A DNA stretch of 64,000 nt from Blastocystis hominis (GCF_000151665.1 NW_013171816.1:129001-193000); one strand, 5' to 3'. Counted from the stretch's first letter, positions 1 to 12,000 are shown. Numbers and translations: made by a program. Notes: generated from the sequence alone by a model not told the origin.

Positions 1-951
1 ACGGATCACATTATCGGTGTATCCGGCAAAGAGCGTGGCTCCGTCGAGCGACCAGCAGAGCGAGGTGCAGTAGGGCACGAGAGCCTTGGCCGAGCGAGGC
101 GGGAACTCGGGCTTGACGCTGGCGACGCGCTCCTTGGTCTCCAGATCGAACAGCACGATCTCGTTCGTGGTGGCCACCGCGATCCAGTAGTTCGCGGGCG
201 AGAACACCAGGTCCGTCACCGGGTCCTCCAGCGTCAGGCGGAAGTTCTCCACGCCGTTGGCCAGGTCCCACACGATCACGCAGCCGTCCTTGCCGGCCGA
301 GGCGCAGAGCACGCCGTCCGGAGAGACCACCACCTTGTTCACCACCTGCGAGTGGCCGATCAGGTTGTACTCCACCTTCATCGTCTCCAGGTTCCACACC
401 TTCACCAGCTTGTCGTACCCGCACGACACGATGCGAGGCTTCTCCTCCATGTTCGGAACGAAGCGCACGCACGTCACCCAGTCGTTGTGGCTCTCCTTGT
501 CCAGAGTGAACTGGCACTCGCCAAGGGTGTTCCACAGCTTGATCGTACGGTCGCGGCCGCAAGACATGATCAGGCGGTTGTCAGGGCTGAAGCACACAGA
601 CAGAACGTCCTTCTTGTGACCCGACAGCGTCTTCTCGCTCTTGCCCGTCTTCACGTTCCACAGACGCACCGTTCCATCCCAAGAAGCCGTCAGAGCGTAC
701 TGACCGTCCACGGACAGACTCACCTCCTCAACGATGTGAGAATGGCCCTGCAGCGACTTCACAGGGGTTCCGCAAGACATCACCAGAGAGGGGTCGTCAA
801 TCATGTCACCCGCCTGGAGATTCCACACCAAGCAAGTGTGATCGCGAGAAGCAGACACCAGAGTGTTGGCATCAGCCGGAGAAGCAGCGATGGAGGTCAC
901 CCATCCGTTATGGCCCTGAAGGCATCCACGAAGACTGATTTGAGCAGACAT
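1..951 (-). CDS. RACK1: R­ACK1, WD40 scaffold of the 40S ribosomal subunit (3' end outside window)
   Basis: Receptor for activated C kinase 1, a seven-bladed WD40 propeller that sits on the head of the 40S subunit and links translation to signalling. The frame is open without an intron from the ATG at 951 to the window edge, giving 317 codons, about the full family length, so only the last few residues are missing. GH...WD units are clear, for example SRDHTCLVW, SWDGTVRLW, GRDRTIKLW, GYDKLVKVW and GKDGCVIVW. The start MSAQISLRGCLQGH matches the usual short N-terminus running directly into blade 1. The gene is GC-rich and diverges from RPL37, another ribosomal gene. No reasonable alternative assignment. 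Confidence 0.97.
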   Translation of the reverse strand, partial: MSAQISLRGCLQGHNGWVTSIAASPADANTLVSASRDHTCLVWNLQAGDMIDDPSLVMSCGTPVKSLQGHSHIVEEVSLSVDGQYALTASWDGTVRLWNVKTGKSEKTLSGHKKDVLSVCFSPDNRLIMSCGRDRTIKLWNTLGECQFTLDKESHNDWVTCVRFVPNMEEKPRIVSCGYDKLVKVWNLETMKVEYNLIGHSQVVNKVVVSPDGVLCASAGKDGCVIVWDLANGVENFRLTLEDPVTDLVFSPANYWIAVATTNEIVLFDLETKERVASVKPEFPPRSAKALVPYCTSLCWSLDGATLFAGYTDNVIR

Positions 952-1464
952 TCTATACAAATCGGTTAATACGACAAATTCCAATATTTCCAATAGGGAA
1001 TCGGGTTATCAAACCATTTGCAGACAACCTACATTGCAAACGAGTGTTATCAAAGTCTATTGTGAGAATTGTTGAAAAGGAATGAAAGGGCGGTTTCAGA
1101 AATGAGTCCAGGATTGAGGTGGGGAATTTCCCATATCAAACCGCCACCCAATTCGCCCAATTAAATTGAAATTCGGGAATGCGAAAACAAATCAAATAGG
1201 AAATGTTGCCCAAGGAATGGACATGAATAGAGAATAGGAATGAGCGATGCTGAAGGAAAACTGAGAACTTGGATGGAACAATGGGTGATATTCTTCCAAT
1301 CCAAATTTCACATGTACAGAAATTGAAATAGACTAGTGAAAGACCCACAATGCTTCCCCTTCACGATCCTAGCTAGCTGTACAGTGGTATTGATCATCAT
1401 ACAAATCACTGTACGCCACAACCTTCTGGTCGATTTAGAGTATTGCTGTTTTCCTAATTAGATC
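952..1464. promoter_or_regulatory. Divergent intergenic region between RACK1 and RPL37
   Basis: This 513-bp AT-rich stretch separates two divergently transcribed ribosomal genes and must contain both promoters. I see no coding frame that resembles a protein and no motif I can name. That it acts as a shared promoter is inferred from gene orientation only. Confidence 0.45.
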
Positions 1465-1867
1465 ATGGTAAGTCGATAAGCAAAGCTGAAATGAGTCTCC
1501 ATATTTGGAGATGATCTATGAGCGTGTTTTTTGTCGTTTTAAAGAATGTCGTAAGTAACGAGTTTGTAGACTAAGGGTACTTCTTCTTTTGGTAAGAGAC
1601 ACACAAAGACGCACACCATCTGCAGAAGATGCGGTCGTCGTGCCTTCCACATTCAGAAGAGCCGCTGCGGTTCTTGCGGATATCCTGATGCTAAGATGCG
1701 TCACTGTACATATTCCTAGGCTAGTTTGAAGGATAGACAACTGGGCTCTGAAGAGTTCTCGTCGCCGAGGTCAGGGAACCGGTCGCATGAGCTACCTGAA
1801 GACTATGACTCGCCGTTTCAAGAACGGATTCAGAGAGGGAACCGAAGCTGTTGCTCGCAAGAACTAA
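1465..1867 (+). CDS. RPL37: 60S ribosomal protein L37 (eL37), two introns
   Basis: Zinc-binding protein of the large ribosomal subunit. Exon 1 is the ATG alone (1465-1467). A 102-nt intron (1468-1569) is followed by exon 2, which starts [16 protein letters not shown] 31-nt intron (1706-1736) precedes exon 3, which ends at TAA 1865-1867. Spliced length is 270 nt, 89 residues, normal for the family. The four zinc cysteines are present in [10 protein letters not shown] and [10 protein letters not shown], and the C-terminal half has the usual [18 protein letters not shown] block. The 3' motif GGTTTGTT lies at 1871. The long first intron is chosen because the protein must begin MTKGTSS. A start inside the intron would be out of frame. 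Confidence 0.95.
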
Positions 1868-2363
1868 ATTGGTTTGTTACCGAAAGCAGCATTATGGATT
1901 GTTTGTTAGAGCAAACATGGATTGTATTGCAAATGCTTTTCTTTCGTATTATGTATGTGCTGAAGAAAATGGTTGATTCTGCGATGTGCTTTACTATGGA
2001 TTGGTGACTTCAAATCAAAAATGATGCAAATTCGAGTTTCTAAACATCTCGCGAAGATCATTAAGATTGTTGTTTGAGCTCTGACCTATGTATGCGCATT
2101 TTCTGCTAGTAGTTAAAGCAAAATATTGAATTTAGCAATATCCCAGAACGACGAAGTTGACTACTTCGCGAATAAACCTTTCACATATAATAATCGACCT
2201 TCTGTTTAATGGATCAATTTGTAAATCAAATACATTCCGCAGAACCTGTGACAGTGGTAATGTTGCGTTCGCTTCAAGGAGATCCTCAAATTGAAGCGTT
2301 TGAGGTTGATTCATTGGAACTATAAATATCTAGAGGCTCACACGAGTTCAGTTTTCTTGTTAC
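1868..2363. other. Intergenic stretch, RPL37 to LRR gene
   Basis: AT-rich spacer. It contains the RPL37 3' signal GGTTTGTT (1871-1878). A 60-codon minus-strand frame around 2132-2314 has no recognisable features. No RNA gene is seen. Confidence 0.4.
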
Positions 2364-4076
2364 ATGGATGATTCCTCCACAAACCTCCAACTCCTCAAAT
2401 CGCTAAGAGAATTGGAGATTTTCCAACTTACCCACTACGAACTGCACAGACTCCTCACCCATCTGAAGGAGGTGACGATGTACTGGAGAGAACAAGGAAA
2501 CAGCGAGTGGGGACTCGAAAGTCTTATTATCCGAGGTGAGAGAAAAAGAGTCGATGAATGCTAGAGTGCCAAGGGTCAAATGAAGTATTTAATGAGTTAT
2601 GCTCCCTCTTTTCCAACAATCTTTTGGACCACCTGCACACGTTTCACTGGATTGCACGAGTGAAAGACAAGTCTTCAGAGCTAGGTGAGAAAGTGTGGTT
2701 TCGGCTCTGCGAGGCGATGCACGCCGTCCCTTCTCTGAACATTCACAGCCTCCGAATTCCGAACAGCAACATTGGCGAAAAGGGCTGCAAAGAGTTTGAA
2801 AAACTCTGCTTCCACAGCAAGCTGCAGGAAATCGAAGACCTGGATCTCTCCGGAAATCGGATTGGAAACTCGGGGTTTTGCAGTCTTTTTCGCACCTTTC
2901 AACTCGTGGATGTCGTGTCTAGAATTCGGTTTCTCGATCTGTCAAAGAATCGGATCGGAGCGCAAGGCATCAAGGACGCTTATGCCCATCTAAAACAGTG
3001 TTATTTTCGGAATCTAGAAACGCTTCGACTAGGATGTTGCTCGTGTTTCCGCTCTTTTCCCTCTAGACAATCCGCTGAACAAGCGAGGTATTCAGACGAT
3101 TCTGAACGTGTTTTCCTTTCATTCGCTCCCCAATCTGCACTGTTTGGACCTGTCAGGTATTCCGATTCGTCTCTTCTCGATTCATCGTAGGAATCAAATT
3201 GGGAAACGAGGGAATGACAGGGCTGGCTGTTTTGTTGCGAAACAGCATCATGCCATCGCTCTATGAGCTGGAGTTGAGAGAATGCGGCCTTAACGAGCGG
3301 GAGCTGAGTCATTTGAGTTTTGCTATTCAGGATGGCTTCGCTTCGACACTTCGACGCCTTGACCTCTCCCAGAACGCGATTAAATCCAAGGGAATTCAAG
3401 CCATTCATCGCATGCTGAGCGCTGAGTTCCTCCCCAACCTGGAAATATTGGATTTGAGCGAGAATCACATCGGAAATGAGGGGATTCGAGAGCTGGGAAA
3501 TGGATCGAACTTGCGATGTCTGCAACAGGTCAAAGTGTTGTACCTGTGCAGAAACCAGATCACAGACGAAGGAGCCAGCTGCATTTACTTGTTCGTACGA
3601 AACAAAGTCTGGAAGAGTATCCAGCAACTCTTTCTGGATGGTAGGAGTGGGTGAGCGAATCTGACAATGCAGACAATTCCTTCTCCAAAATATCGGTTAT
3701 TCATCTGCAGTCGCTTGTGAATATGAACAATTGCCTGAACTGCATCTATCTGAACGAAATGACCAGACGGCGCGAGCACTTTCTCCATTTTGAATCCTCT
3801 ACAGAAGACAACTCAGATAAAAATTCTCCAGAACAAAATGATTTGGACAGTACGCTCCTCCATCCCGACTTCACTGTAGACAGCGAGGAAGACGAAAAGC
3901 TTCTTCAGGAAATATTCGATGATTCCATTGATAACATACTTTATCCTTGTTCTCTTCGAAGGACGAGTGATGACAAGGATGGGAGTTGGACTCCAGTTGA
4001 TGTCAATATGACCCCCATTCCAGGTCCAGTCGGTTTGGGTGTTGATTCTGATGTGTATCCTAGTCCTACAGCTTGA
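2364..4076 (+). CDS. Leucine-rich repeat protein, RNI/NLRC3-like type, four introns
   Basis: Cytosolic protein of about 528 residues made largely of RNI-type leucine-rich repeats. Introns are 2536-2564 (29 nt), 3036-3066 (31), 3157-3190 (34) and 3641-3672 (32), and the exons sum to 529 codons including the TGA at 4074-4076. Repeats read like LDLSGNRIGNSGF, LDLSKNRIGAQGI, LDLSQNAIKSKGI and LDLSENHIGNEGI, the xxLDLSxNxIGxxG consensus of ribonuclease-inhibitor-like arrays. The N-terminal 90 residues are non-repetitive. The C-terminal ~110 residues are acidic and probably disordered. There is no signal peptide or membrane segment. The partner protein is unknown; these repeats normally make binding surfaces. 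TGTTTGTT follows at 4092. Start is the first ATG in frame. Confidence 0.85.
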
Positions 4077-4091
4077 ATATTGTGTATACGT

Positions 4092-4099
4092 TGTTTGTT
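4092..4099 (+). terminator. TGTTTGTT 3'-end motif of the LRR gene
   Basis: Exact octamer 16 nt after the stop codon. In Blastocystis this element lies a few bases downstream of the polyadenylation site. Confidence 0.7.
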
Positions 4100-4260
4100 G
4101 GCAACCTTTAAGTTTTCACATTATCGCTTCTCGTTCGCTGCAATCGAAGTTGCACTCCAATCATACACACCTTTCAAAAGCTGTTTAGCAAATAGAAAAG
4201 GTAGAGAATAAGGGGAAAGATTTTTGGAATTATTGTTTCAAATTAAATGACCTATATCCT

Positions 4261-5699
4261 ATGGATTTCATATCAATCCCATTTAGTCCGCGTTACAAAA
4301 GTAATGCCCGTATTGTACTCTTCATTCTAGGAGGTCGTTTAAACGATGAGGATATAATTCAGGAAATCTATCAAAAAGGCCTTTGTATGAGTCAGAAGAA
4401 AATCGCCTCGTTTCTGGAGGATGAAAATTATGTTATGCGTAATACTTTTCCGAGCATTCAGAAATGTGGCTTTGTTTCATGTTGACACGTGTTGTGACAT
4501 GTAGTCAGTTCTTCCGCACACACTTCAGCTGGATGGATATCTTTCAGTCTGTTGTATTGAGTACATTTTTGCAAAAGACAAAGCTTCGCTGCCTGATATC
4601 CTTTTCGATTGAGCGTTCATGGTGATCCTTTATTTTGCACAGATCGTCGATGCATTACTTCTGAAACTTCCATATACTGTATATTATCTCTTTGGTACCT
4701 ACGAACGTGAATTTCTTTTAAAAGAATTGTATAAATTTCTGCTTTCCTTTTGTAATTGTTATCCCAGTTTTCCTGATTGTTTATTTGGGGTCAGCCAGAT
4801 TCATCAGCCGATTATCAAGTTTCTTTAAAGTATTCTTTCTCAATGTAGACATTTGATCGAAAATGGCACTCATTACTGGAAAGGGAATTGTGATACTCTA
4901 TCCAAAGAGCTTCTTTTTGACTGTGCAAGATTGGACGAACGTTATTTTATGAACGACTACCTGGATCGATTTAGCTTTGACATTTGCATTGTACCTCCGA
5001 TTTTTCGATTCCACGTAGAATCTAATCGAATCAGCACAGGAAACTGCGAGTCAGCGCCTTTCTCTCTTCATCAAGGACAAAACGAACAAGTGGAATTGTA
5101 TTCCTCGCCAATACAAACTTTTCGAATCGTTCTATTTTCATTTCCCGTATAATCTCTTAGAAAAACACGCCTCTTCGTTAAAGAATACGAGTTCTACCTC
5201 ATCCGCGTGTTTCTTCATCGGTTTTCACCCTCTTTTCTCTCTTATTCTCTAGCTACTCCCGCCCTGATCAAAGCATTTCATTCATCGACCCCACTTCAGG
5301 AGGAACAATCGAGTTTCCTCCCTGTCTAGTCACGCCTGCGACCTCCAATCGGGACTATGCGAAGGGGAGTTTGATGGATCGGCTCCTGCTGAACCAGCGA
5401 GCGCCGTCGACGGCGTGCTTTGAAAGTCTTTTATTGGATTCGTTGCTGCTGTTGAATGAGCGAAGCGCCACGGTGCAGGATCTTCTGTCGTCGATGAAAT
5501 CCAACCCGTTTATCAATTCGAGCAACGACACTAGTTTGCTTTCTGTAGGGGAAGGAGGAGAAGGAAATGAGGTGTGTAGGCAATTGAAAACGTTTTACAT
5601 TACTATCTGTCTGTCAACCCCCACAAGCACTTCTCTATTAACCTTAACCAGCAAAGCCTCAAGTATACGTTGTGTATTTCTGAATCGATTGTTTCCTTG
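4261..5699 (+). CDS. Unrecognised gene, probably multi-exon, boundaries uncertain
   Basis: I do not recognise this protein. Several plus-strand frames look coding but are broken by stops, as expected for a gene with many tiny introns: 4261-4480 (contains KIASFLEDENYVMRNTF), 4900-5150 (LDERYFMNDYLDRFSFDICI), 5250-5575 (MDRLLLNQRAPSTACFESLL) and a last piece near 5600-5690 (NPHKHFSINLNQQSLKYT). No domain motif, signal peptide or transmembrane helix stands out. It converges on the minus-strand gene ending at 5838. I could not build a complete splice model, so both ends are approximate and a pseudogene is possible. Confidence 0.35.
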
Positions 5700-5827
5700 A
5701 ACAAACAAACAAACAAATTGTAATCAAATGGGTCAATCATTTTTATCCATCGCTTTTTTTCTGGTTGGGATCAACCTCATTCTAATTGTGTTGGTATCTC
5801 TCACTCGATTACTTTTTTTTTATTTTC

Positions 5828-5835
5828 AACAAACA
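5828..5835 (-). terminator. TGTTTGTT 3'-end motif of the 5838-8886 gene
   Basis: Exact octamer on the minus strand beginning two bases after the TGA stop (5838-5840). Confidence 0.75.
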
Positions 5836-5837
5836 AA

Positions 5838-8800
5838 TCAAATGTCTAAATCATCGTCATCCCATCCATTATTCTCTTCTTCTTCTTTTCCCTTCTTCTT
5901 TTCTACTAAAAACTGACCCATTGACTGCGGTTTGAAGTTCGGAGAGCTCGGATTCGCTGGAGAAGCGATCACTCGAATCGAAGTCGGCGCCGTGCTTTGG
6001 CTCTGCGTCGCCAGCGACGAAATATCCACTTTCATGTCCAATCCCACTTCCGAAAACAGATCCACTCCATCTTTTTTCTCTGGAACCGACGGCTGTGACG
6101 TCAGCGACCTCCGAATTTGCTTTTTCTACTCCTCATCCCATCGATCTGCGCTCACATCGCGCGTCAATTTCAATCCAGCGCCGATCTTCGAGCGTTTCAC
6201 AACCACAGGACGCACTTCCTCTTTCGATTCCCCCGCGGTTCCGCTTCGCGCCGTATTGCACATGCTGCAAACAGCGTGATTCCCGCGATTCAGGTACTGA
6301 CCTATCCCTCAATCGCGCTCCAATCCATCACAAGCCGTGCATCGCCACGAATTATCCTCCGAGAGCGTTCGGACGGACTCTCGCTGGTTTGATTCATTTC
6401 GAGTTTGGTCCAGAAGCCGCTGCGATTCCAAATCATCGCTGGATCGTCTACGCAGTAGCAAGCGATTGGCGGCGCTACAGTCCGATCAGTCTGCGGCTTT
6501 GGAGCTTTTTGATGAGGAAGAGAACGCCTGCGAGGGTCAGCGTGAAGAACGCCAGCGTGAAGAGCGAGAGAAGAAGCGTAGCGAAGAAACTGCGGCGCGT
6601 GGTGACCGGAACGAGTCCAGATTCGGCTAAAACAGTGAACGTGTTGCGTCCCTTTTCGCGGAGCGAGACTTCGCAGCGGATATAATACAGAGAATGGGAG
6701 TGAAGGCCAGAGAATTGGACCGGCTGGGTCCGCTGATAGGAGACGCGCGTGGTGCGGACTTGATTGGAGTCCGCGTCGAGAAGCAAACATTGCGCGTCTT
6801 GATGAAGATTGTTTTCGAGGGTGAACGAAAGCAGGGTTCGAGACACGTCCTCGACCACCACTTTGAACTCCACTATTTGTTAAAACAAAGAAGCAAACGC
6901 AATACCAGGATCCGTCTCCGCGTGAACCTGGACTAACTCCTTCGCCGAAACGCCTTTTCGCGTTTCAGCGTGGCACCAAACATCGTATTTCGTGTTGGAC
7001 TTGAGTCCCTGGAAGAACAGCGACGCGCGGTTCCGCACATAGCGAAACGTTCCGTCCTTCACCTGCTCCACCGACGGCGCGTCCGCCGCCGGCTCCTTCG
7101 CGATGCACCACACTTTGCACTCGATCGAGGCCGTTAAAAACAGCTCCAAGCTCACCGGCGTGGCCTCGAGAATCCGCGCCTGGATCTCCGGGAGCTCCGG
7201 CGGCGTGGCTTCGATCGACTGCTCGGTGGGGCCGTAGAAGACGAGATCGTCGCGACCCATGCAGATGATTCCTCGCACGGTGGAGATGTCGGCCGTGGCG
7301 AGGCGGAGCTGCGGAGCATCGTGCGTGACCCACTGCCCCATGATGCTGATGCGGCGCTGGAGACTCGCGATGTTGGGCGAGGAGGCTCCGTTGAGGAGGA
7401 TGACGCAGGCGAGCTTCATGCGAACGCCGTCTTTCACGACGGGCGTGACGGAGATGTAATCGCCCTCGATGGCGAGGGAGAATTCGAGGGGCAGGAAGGA
7501 GTAAATGGGGTTGGATTGGGAAGTTTGGGGAGCTTTCTGGCGCGGTGAAATCTTGCCAGAAATGACGGAAGAAGCGGATTGGGATTGAGATGCGGATGAA
7601 GAAGATTCGGAGCGAAGAGTGGAAGGAGGAGTCGGTTTGCGATCCTCTTCGTGGGGTTTGGAGTCGGTTTGTGAAAGTTTGGATTCGGTTTGGGGAGTTT
7701 TGGGTTCGGTTTGTGTGGCTTTCGAGGATTCTCTGTCGGGAAGAGCGGGGCTGTCGCTTCGTTCGGCGGTGTTCGCTTCGGATTGCGTTGTGGCGGAAGC
7801 GCTGGGCTGCTCTGTGGGGGTTGCGATTGTGGATTCATCGGAACGAAACTCGTCGACAGGACGATCGGTGGATTCGACGGAGTTTTTGTCGCTTTCCGAA
7901 TCGGACGTCTTTGATTTCTTCTTCTTTGAGGTTTTCTTCTGGGAGGTCGAAGAGGTTTCTTCTTCTTCTTCTTCTTCTTCTTCTTCTTCTTCTTCTTCTT
8001 CTTCTTCTTCTTCTTTGTCATCGTCGTCATCGTCGTCATCGTCGTCATCATCTTCATCATCATCTTCCTTCTTCTTTTTCTCTTTGTTATCATCTTCCTT
8101 TTCCTTATCGTCGTCCTCTTTTTCTTTTTCTTTCTCATCCTTTTCCTCTTCTTTTTCTTCATCCTCCTTCTTTTCCTTCTCCATTTTCTCCTTCTCCTTC
8201 TCTTCTTTTTCTTCCTCCTCCTCGATCTTCTTCTTTTTCTCTTCTTCCTCCTTTTCTTCTTCTTCTTCCTTCTTCGTCTTTTCGTCTTCCTTTGGCTTCA
8301 ATTTCTTTACTTTCTTACGGTGTGAGACAGTCTCGGTTTCTTTCGTATTGTTCACTTCTTCGCTAGTTGCATCAGTTTTAGTTTTCGTTTTTCTCAGATT
8401 TTTCTTCTTTGAAGACTTTGTAGAGGCCGAATTACCAGTTTCACCATCATCTTCTTTCAAACCCTCTGAATCTGCATCGGAGTTTTTACTCCGTTTACTT
8501 TTGACTTTTTTTAGTTTCGGTTTTTCGTCATTAACGTCATCCTTTACGTCTTCCTCTGTCGACTTACGTCTCGCCTTTTTCTTCTTCTTCTTCTTCTTTT
8601 CTGCTAATCCATCGGACTCTAGCCCTTCTTCATCCAGAGTACTACTTTCTTTCGTTTTCAAACGACGATCCATAGCATTTGAGTAAGAAAGCTCATTATT
8701 TAATTTCTGGCTCAAATCCCTTGAACCTACAGTCCATTCGAAACAACGTGACCTACTTTCAAACAATTGCGATTTTGGATCTGATCCACTTAGCGTAATT

Positions 8801-8886
8801 GACCCAGATACTACAAGAACGTAAAGCAAGACCACTATGTTTCAATGTTGTAATTCACTATTACAAAGTGACTTTATAGTAAACAT
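5838..8886 (-). CDS. Signal-peptide, acidic, FN3-like, single-pass membrane protein with C-terminal RanBP2 zinc finger
   Basis: Six exons (22, 1929, 394, 116, 146 and 288 nt) give 964 residues. Introns are 8835-8864, 6873-6905, 6448-6478, 6302-6331 and 6126-6155, each 30-33 nt. Order of parts: a signal peptide (MFTIKSLLVLLYVLVVSGS) that is itself split by the first intron; about 400 residues of Lys/Glu/Asp/Ser low complexity with a long Glu run; two beta-rich, fibronectin-III-like segments (around YDVWCHAETRKGVSA and LYYIRCEVSLREKGR); one transmembrane helix (TLLLSLFTLAFFTLTLAGVL); then a tail with a textbook RanBP2-type zinc finger, WRCTACQYLNRGNHAVCSMC, and an acidic end (GWDDDDLDI). By topology the finger faces the cytosol. 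Such fingers bind ubiquitin, RNA or Ran; which applies here is unknown. I do not know this domain combination from a named family. Confidence 0.8.
7957..8075. repeat. (TTC)n and (TCG/TCA)n repeat coding for Glu and Asp runs
   Basis: About 58 bp of near-perfect TTC repeat is followed by TCG/TCA triplets. On the minus strand it encodes a poly-Glu tract and then poly-Asp within the membrane protein. Triplet purity suggests length polymorphism. Confidence 0.85.
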
Positions 8887-8987
8887 GACTACTCTAAAAC
8901 TACAAAAACGACTTTAACAATCCTGTAGTAGTATTTATAAATCTCTTGTTCAGTTATCACCAATTCCTTCATAATCATAGCGTATGG

Positions 8988-8995
8988 AACAAACA
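8988..8995 (-). terminator. TGTTTGTT 3'-end motif of ELP2
   Basis: Exact octamer, minus strand, six bases after the TG dinucleotide (9003-9002) that would become the UGA stop once poly(A) is added. Confidence 0.75.
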
Positions 8996-9001
8996 GAAAA
9001 A

Positions 9002-12000
9002 CAAATCTGGAACAGGTATACACCTCCATTCTGGCACCCGACCACACAGTTTCCAACGCTCTTCTCAAAATACTCCTCTTCAGACCGCCTTACTCCGGTC
9101 AGTTTCTCCACAGGCAGCCACTCAATGGAATTAATTTGCTTTCCGCAACGGACTTCGTCTTCCTTCTCAAAACTCACATTTTCTCCATCTCTTGCCAATC
9201 GATACAATCCAATCATTCCGCTTTCCGTTCCACAAACCACTGCGACTTCCTCGTCTCTCTTCATCTTGCTCGCTGCGACCGCCGTTACACTTTCGCCCAG
9301 ATCTATTTTTCCCACTTCCTACACAACATCAGCATCATCATCTCCTCTTCTCCCTACTCGAAGTTTTCCTTCTCCCGGACAGAACTCCCACGCCTTCACA
9401 CACCCGTCTCGACTCGCTGTCAGCAGAATCGCGCTCGTTTCTCCGCTCCACGCCACATCACAGTCCCAAATAATGCGACTATGCGCCTTTTGGAATGTCA
9501 AAAATCCCTCGAATTTTCGGTCTTTCAGCCTCCAAATGCGGAGCTGTCGATCCTTTCCTGCGGAGAGAAGGAACCGCTCGGTCCCCACGGAGAAGAAGCA
9601 TGTGGCAACGACGGTGGTGCGATGGCCTGCAAGGTATTGAATGCGTTTTAAGGTTCCTTCAGCGCCGCTGTCTGCGTTATCCCAGACAGAAAGAACGCTA
9701 TCGTCCTCCTGCGATCCCTAGAAAGATAAGCAACGTGTGTGAATTCGAACGGTGGTGGTAGTGACTAAAAGATCGGTTTCGGCGTCATAATCTAAATGAA
9801 TGAAATTGTGAGTGGTGTAGGCGTTATAGAGGAATGAAGATTCTGTGAAAAGCGTTCCTTTGCACAATCGACTTTCGTTTAGATTGTTGCTCCCGCGGTT
9901 ATTCACGACTTGAAGCACATCGAGCGATACGAGCATTTCCAAATCGCTATCATTCGCCATCAGCATCATGGCGTCGCCTCCCTCTTCGTCTTCTCGATCG
10001 ATTTCCACGGGATTCACGACCTCCACGGCGGCCTCGCTCTCGGGAATCAAATCAAGATGGAACTTTCGAAGAGTGGATTGTGCCTGTTCGATTGGAATTC
10101 CTTTGTTGCTCAGCCCCAATTCGGGAGCAAAACTGGACCAAAAGAAGGTATCGTTCAGTTCTATTTCTCATCGAATTTCTCAAAAGGAATACGTTCTATG
10201 GAAGGATGTTTGATCCTAGCGGAATCCGCAGACTCCACCAACTCATTCAACACGAACAAATTCAAATAAGTCGTTTCATACACTCGGCATTTCTTCTCTT
10301 CATTGATCGTCACCAGCCGCCCGATCTCTTCATTCGACAGCCCCAATCCCTCCATCCCGCGGTGATCCCTCATCCACGAAACGCCCGTCACTGGATAGCC
10401 ATGCACCACTGGACGGCCCACTTCCTTCCATCGCCCGTCGCGGTGCTCCCGGCCCCACAGTCGAACCGTTCGGTCCAACGAGCACGAGATCAGCAGATGC
10501 CCGAACCGCGAAAACCCCGCGCGCGCCGAGGCGAAATGCCCGGAAACGAACGGAAGGAGCGTGAAGGGACCCACGTGATAGAAGGATTCGATGGAATTCG
10601 ATTGGGGTTCAAGTGATTTGGACTCATTATTGATGGAGTTCGATCCATTTTCGATGGAGTTCGATCCATTTTCGATGGAGTTCGATCCATTTTCGATGGA
10701 GTTCGATTCATTTTCGATGGAATTCGATCCATTCTCAGCCGTTTTCGGCTCGTTTTCCTCCATTTGCGTTCCCTCTTCGATCGAATTCGACGCTTCCTTC
10801 CATCGGAACATCGCGCCATGATATCCATACGCGAAAATCTCCCGTTCCCCGCGGCGACACTGCCAGAAGGCGCCGTGGAAGCCCTGGGAGCCAATCAAAT
10901 GCGGCTGCAGCGTGAGAACGGAGGAAAACGGTCCCTCGGCCTCGACGGACTCCGGCGCGAAGACGCGAACGGAGGCATCGAGCGAGGCGGTGAGGAGCAG
11001 AAAGGGCTGAACGAAGCCGGAGCGGAGGAGCTGGACGGGATACGGTTCCACCGATGAAACGACCGTCTGGGAGACTTCGATGACGGATTCGAGAATCATC
11101 GAAAACGGCTCATTGGCCACAGCGAAGCATTGGTGGGTCCGCGAGACCTCTGTGGTCCCGCGGAACAGCTTCCAGACGCGGCAGCGACCGTCTTGCCCGG
11201 AGGAGAGGAGATGCCAGAAGGAAACGCCTCCCGCGGGGAGGAAGGTGCGATGGAGGCGAAGGGAAGTGATCCAGTTCTCGGACCCCTACGATGAAACGCC
11301 CGGAGGAGGGAAACAGAGAGGACGCAGAGATGCTGGAGGGAGGGAGAGGCGAGATGGAAGGCGTCGACGTAGAGCTGGCAGTCGGTTCCCGCGAGGAAAA
11401 GCAGAAGAGAGCGGGAAGAATTGGAGATGGGGAGGATCTCGATGGCGGTGTAGTAGACGTCAGGATTGGGGGACTGGCAAGAGAAGAGCTGCTCCCAGGG
11501 GGCGGAGGGGTGAGAGCGGTAGAAGAAGAAGAGAGATCGCTTGTCTGTGGTGAGGATCACTATACTACTGTGATCGTCTACTGCGCGGCAACAGACAGTC
11601 TCTAGAATAGAGAAGCAGCTCGTAAGTGTCACCTATTAGCTCCCCAACAGATAGAACCTGGTATGACTTCCACAGATCCTGAAAAAAAGGAGAAAATGCG
11701 TAATCTACCTCTTCTTTCTTCCAGAAAACGATGTCACCTCCACAATCGCATGAAACAAGCTCATTCTCTTTTAATACGAGAGACATATCATATCCCTCTG
11801 ATTGCTCGGGAATTAGTGAGAAACAGTTAATTTCAGTCTTATGATATTGAAGTATACAATCTACCGCAGAATTCTAGCATATAAAACGACAAAAGCAGAA
11901 ATACATCACTGTTGATAATGACAATATCATTTCCTGATGCGTATGCAACAAATGAACCATCTGCTTCAGAGCTGTGGCTTAAAGAGTCAATACTGCACTA

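Noticed and set aside
7590-8686. Long plus-strand frames rich in Ser or Leu/Phe opposite the membrane protein
   Set aside because: They are the complement of the Glu/Asp/Lys repeat. The minus strand gives a coherent spliced protein with a signal peptide, a membrane helix and a zinc finger.
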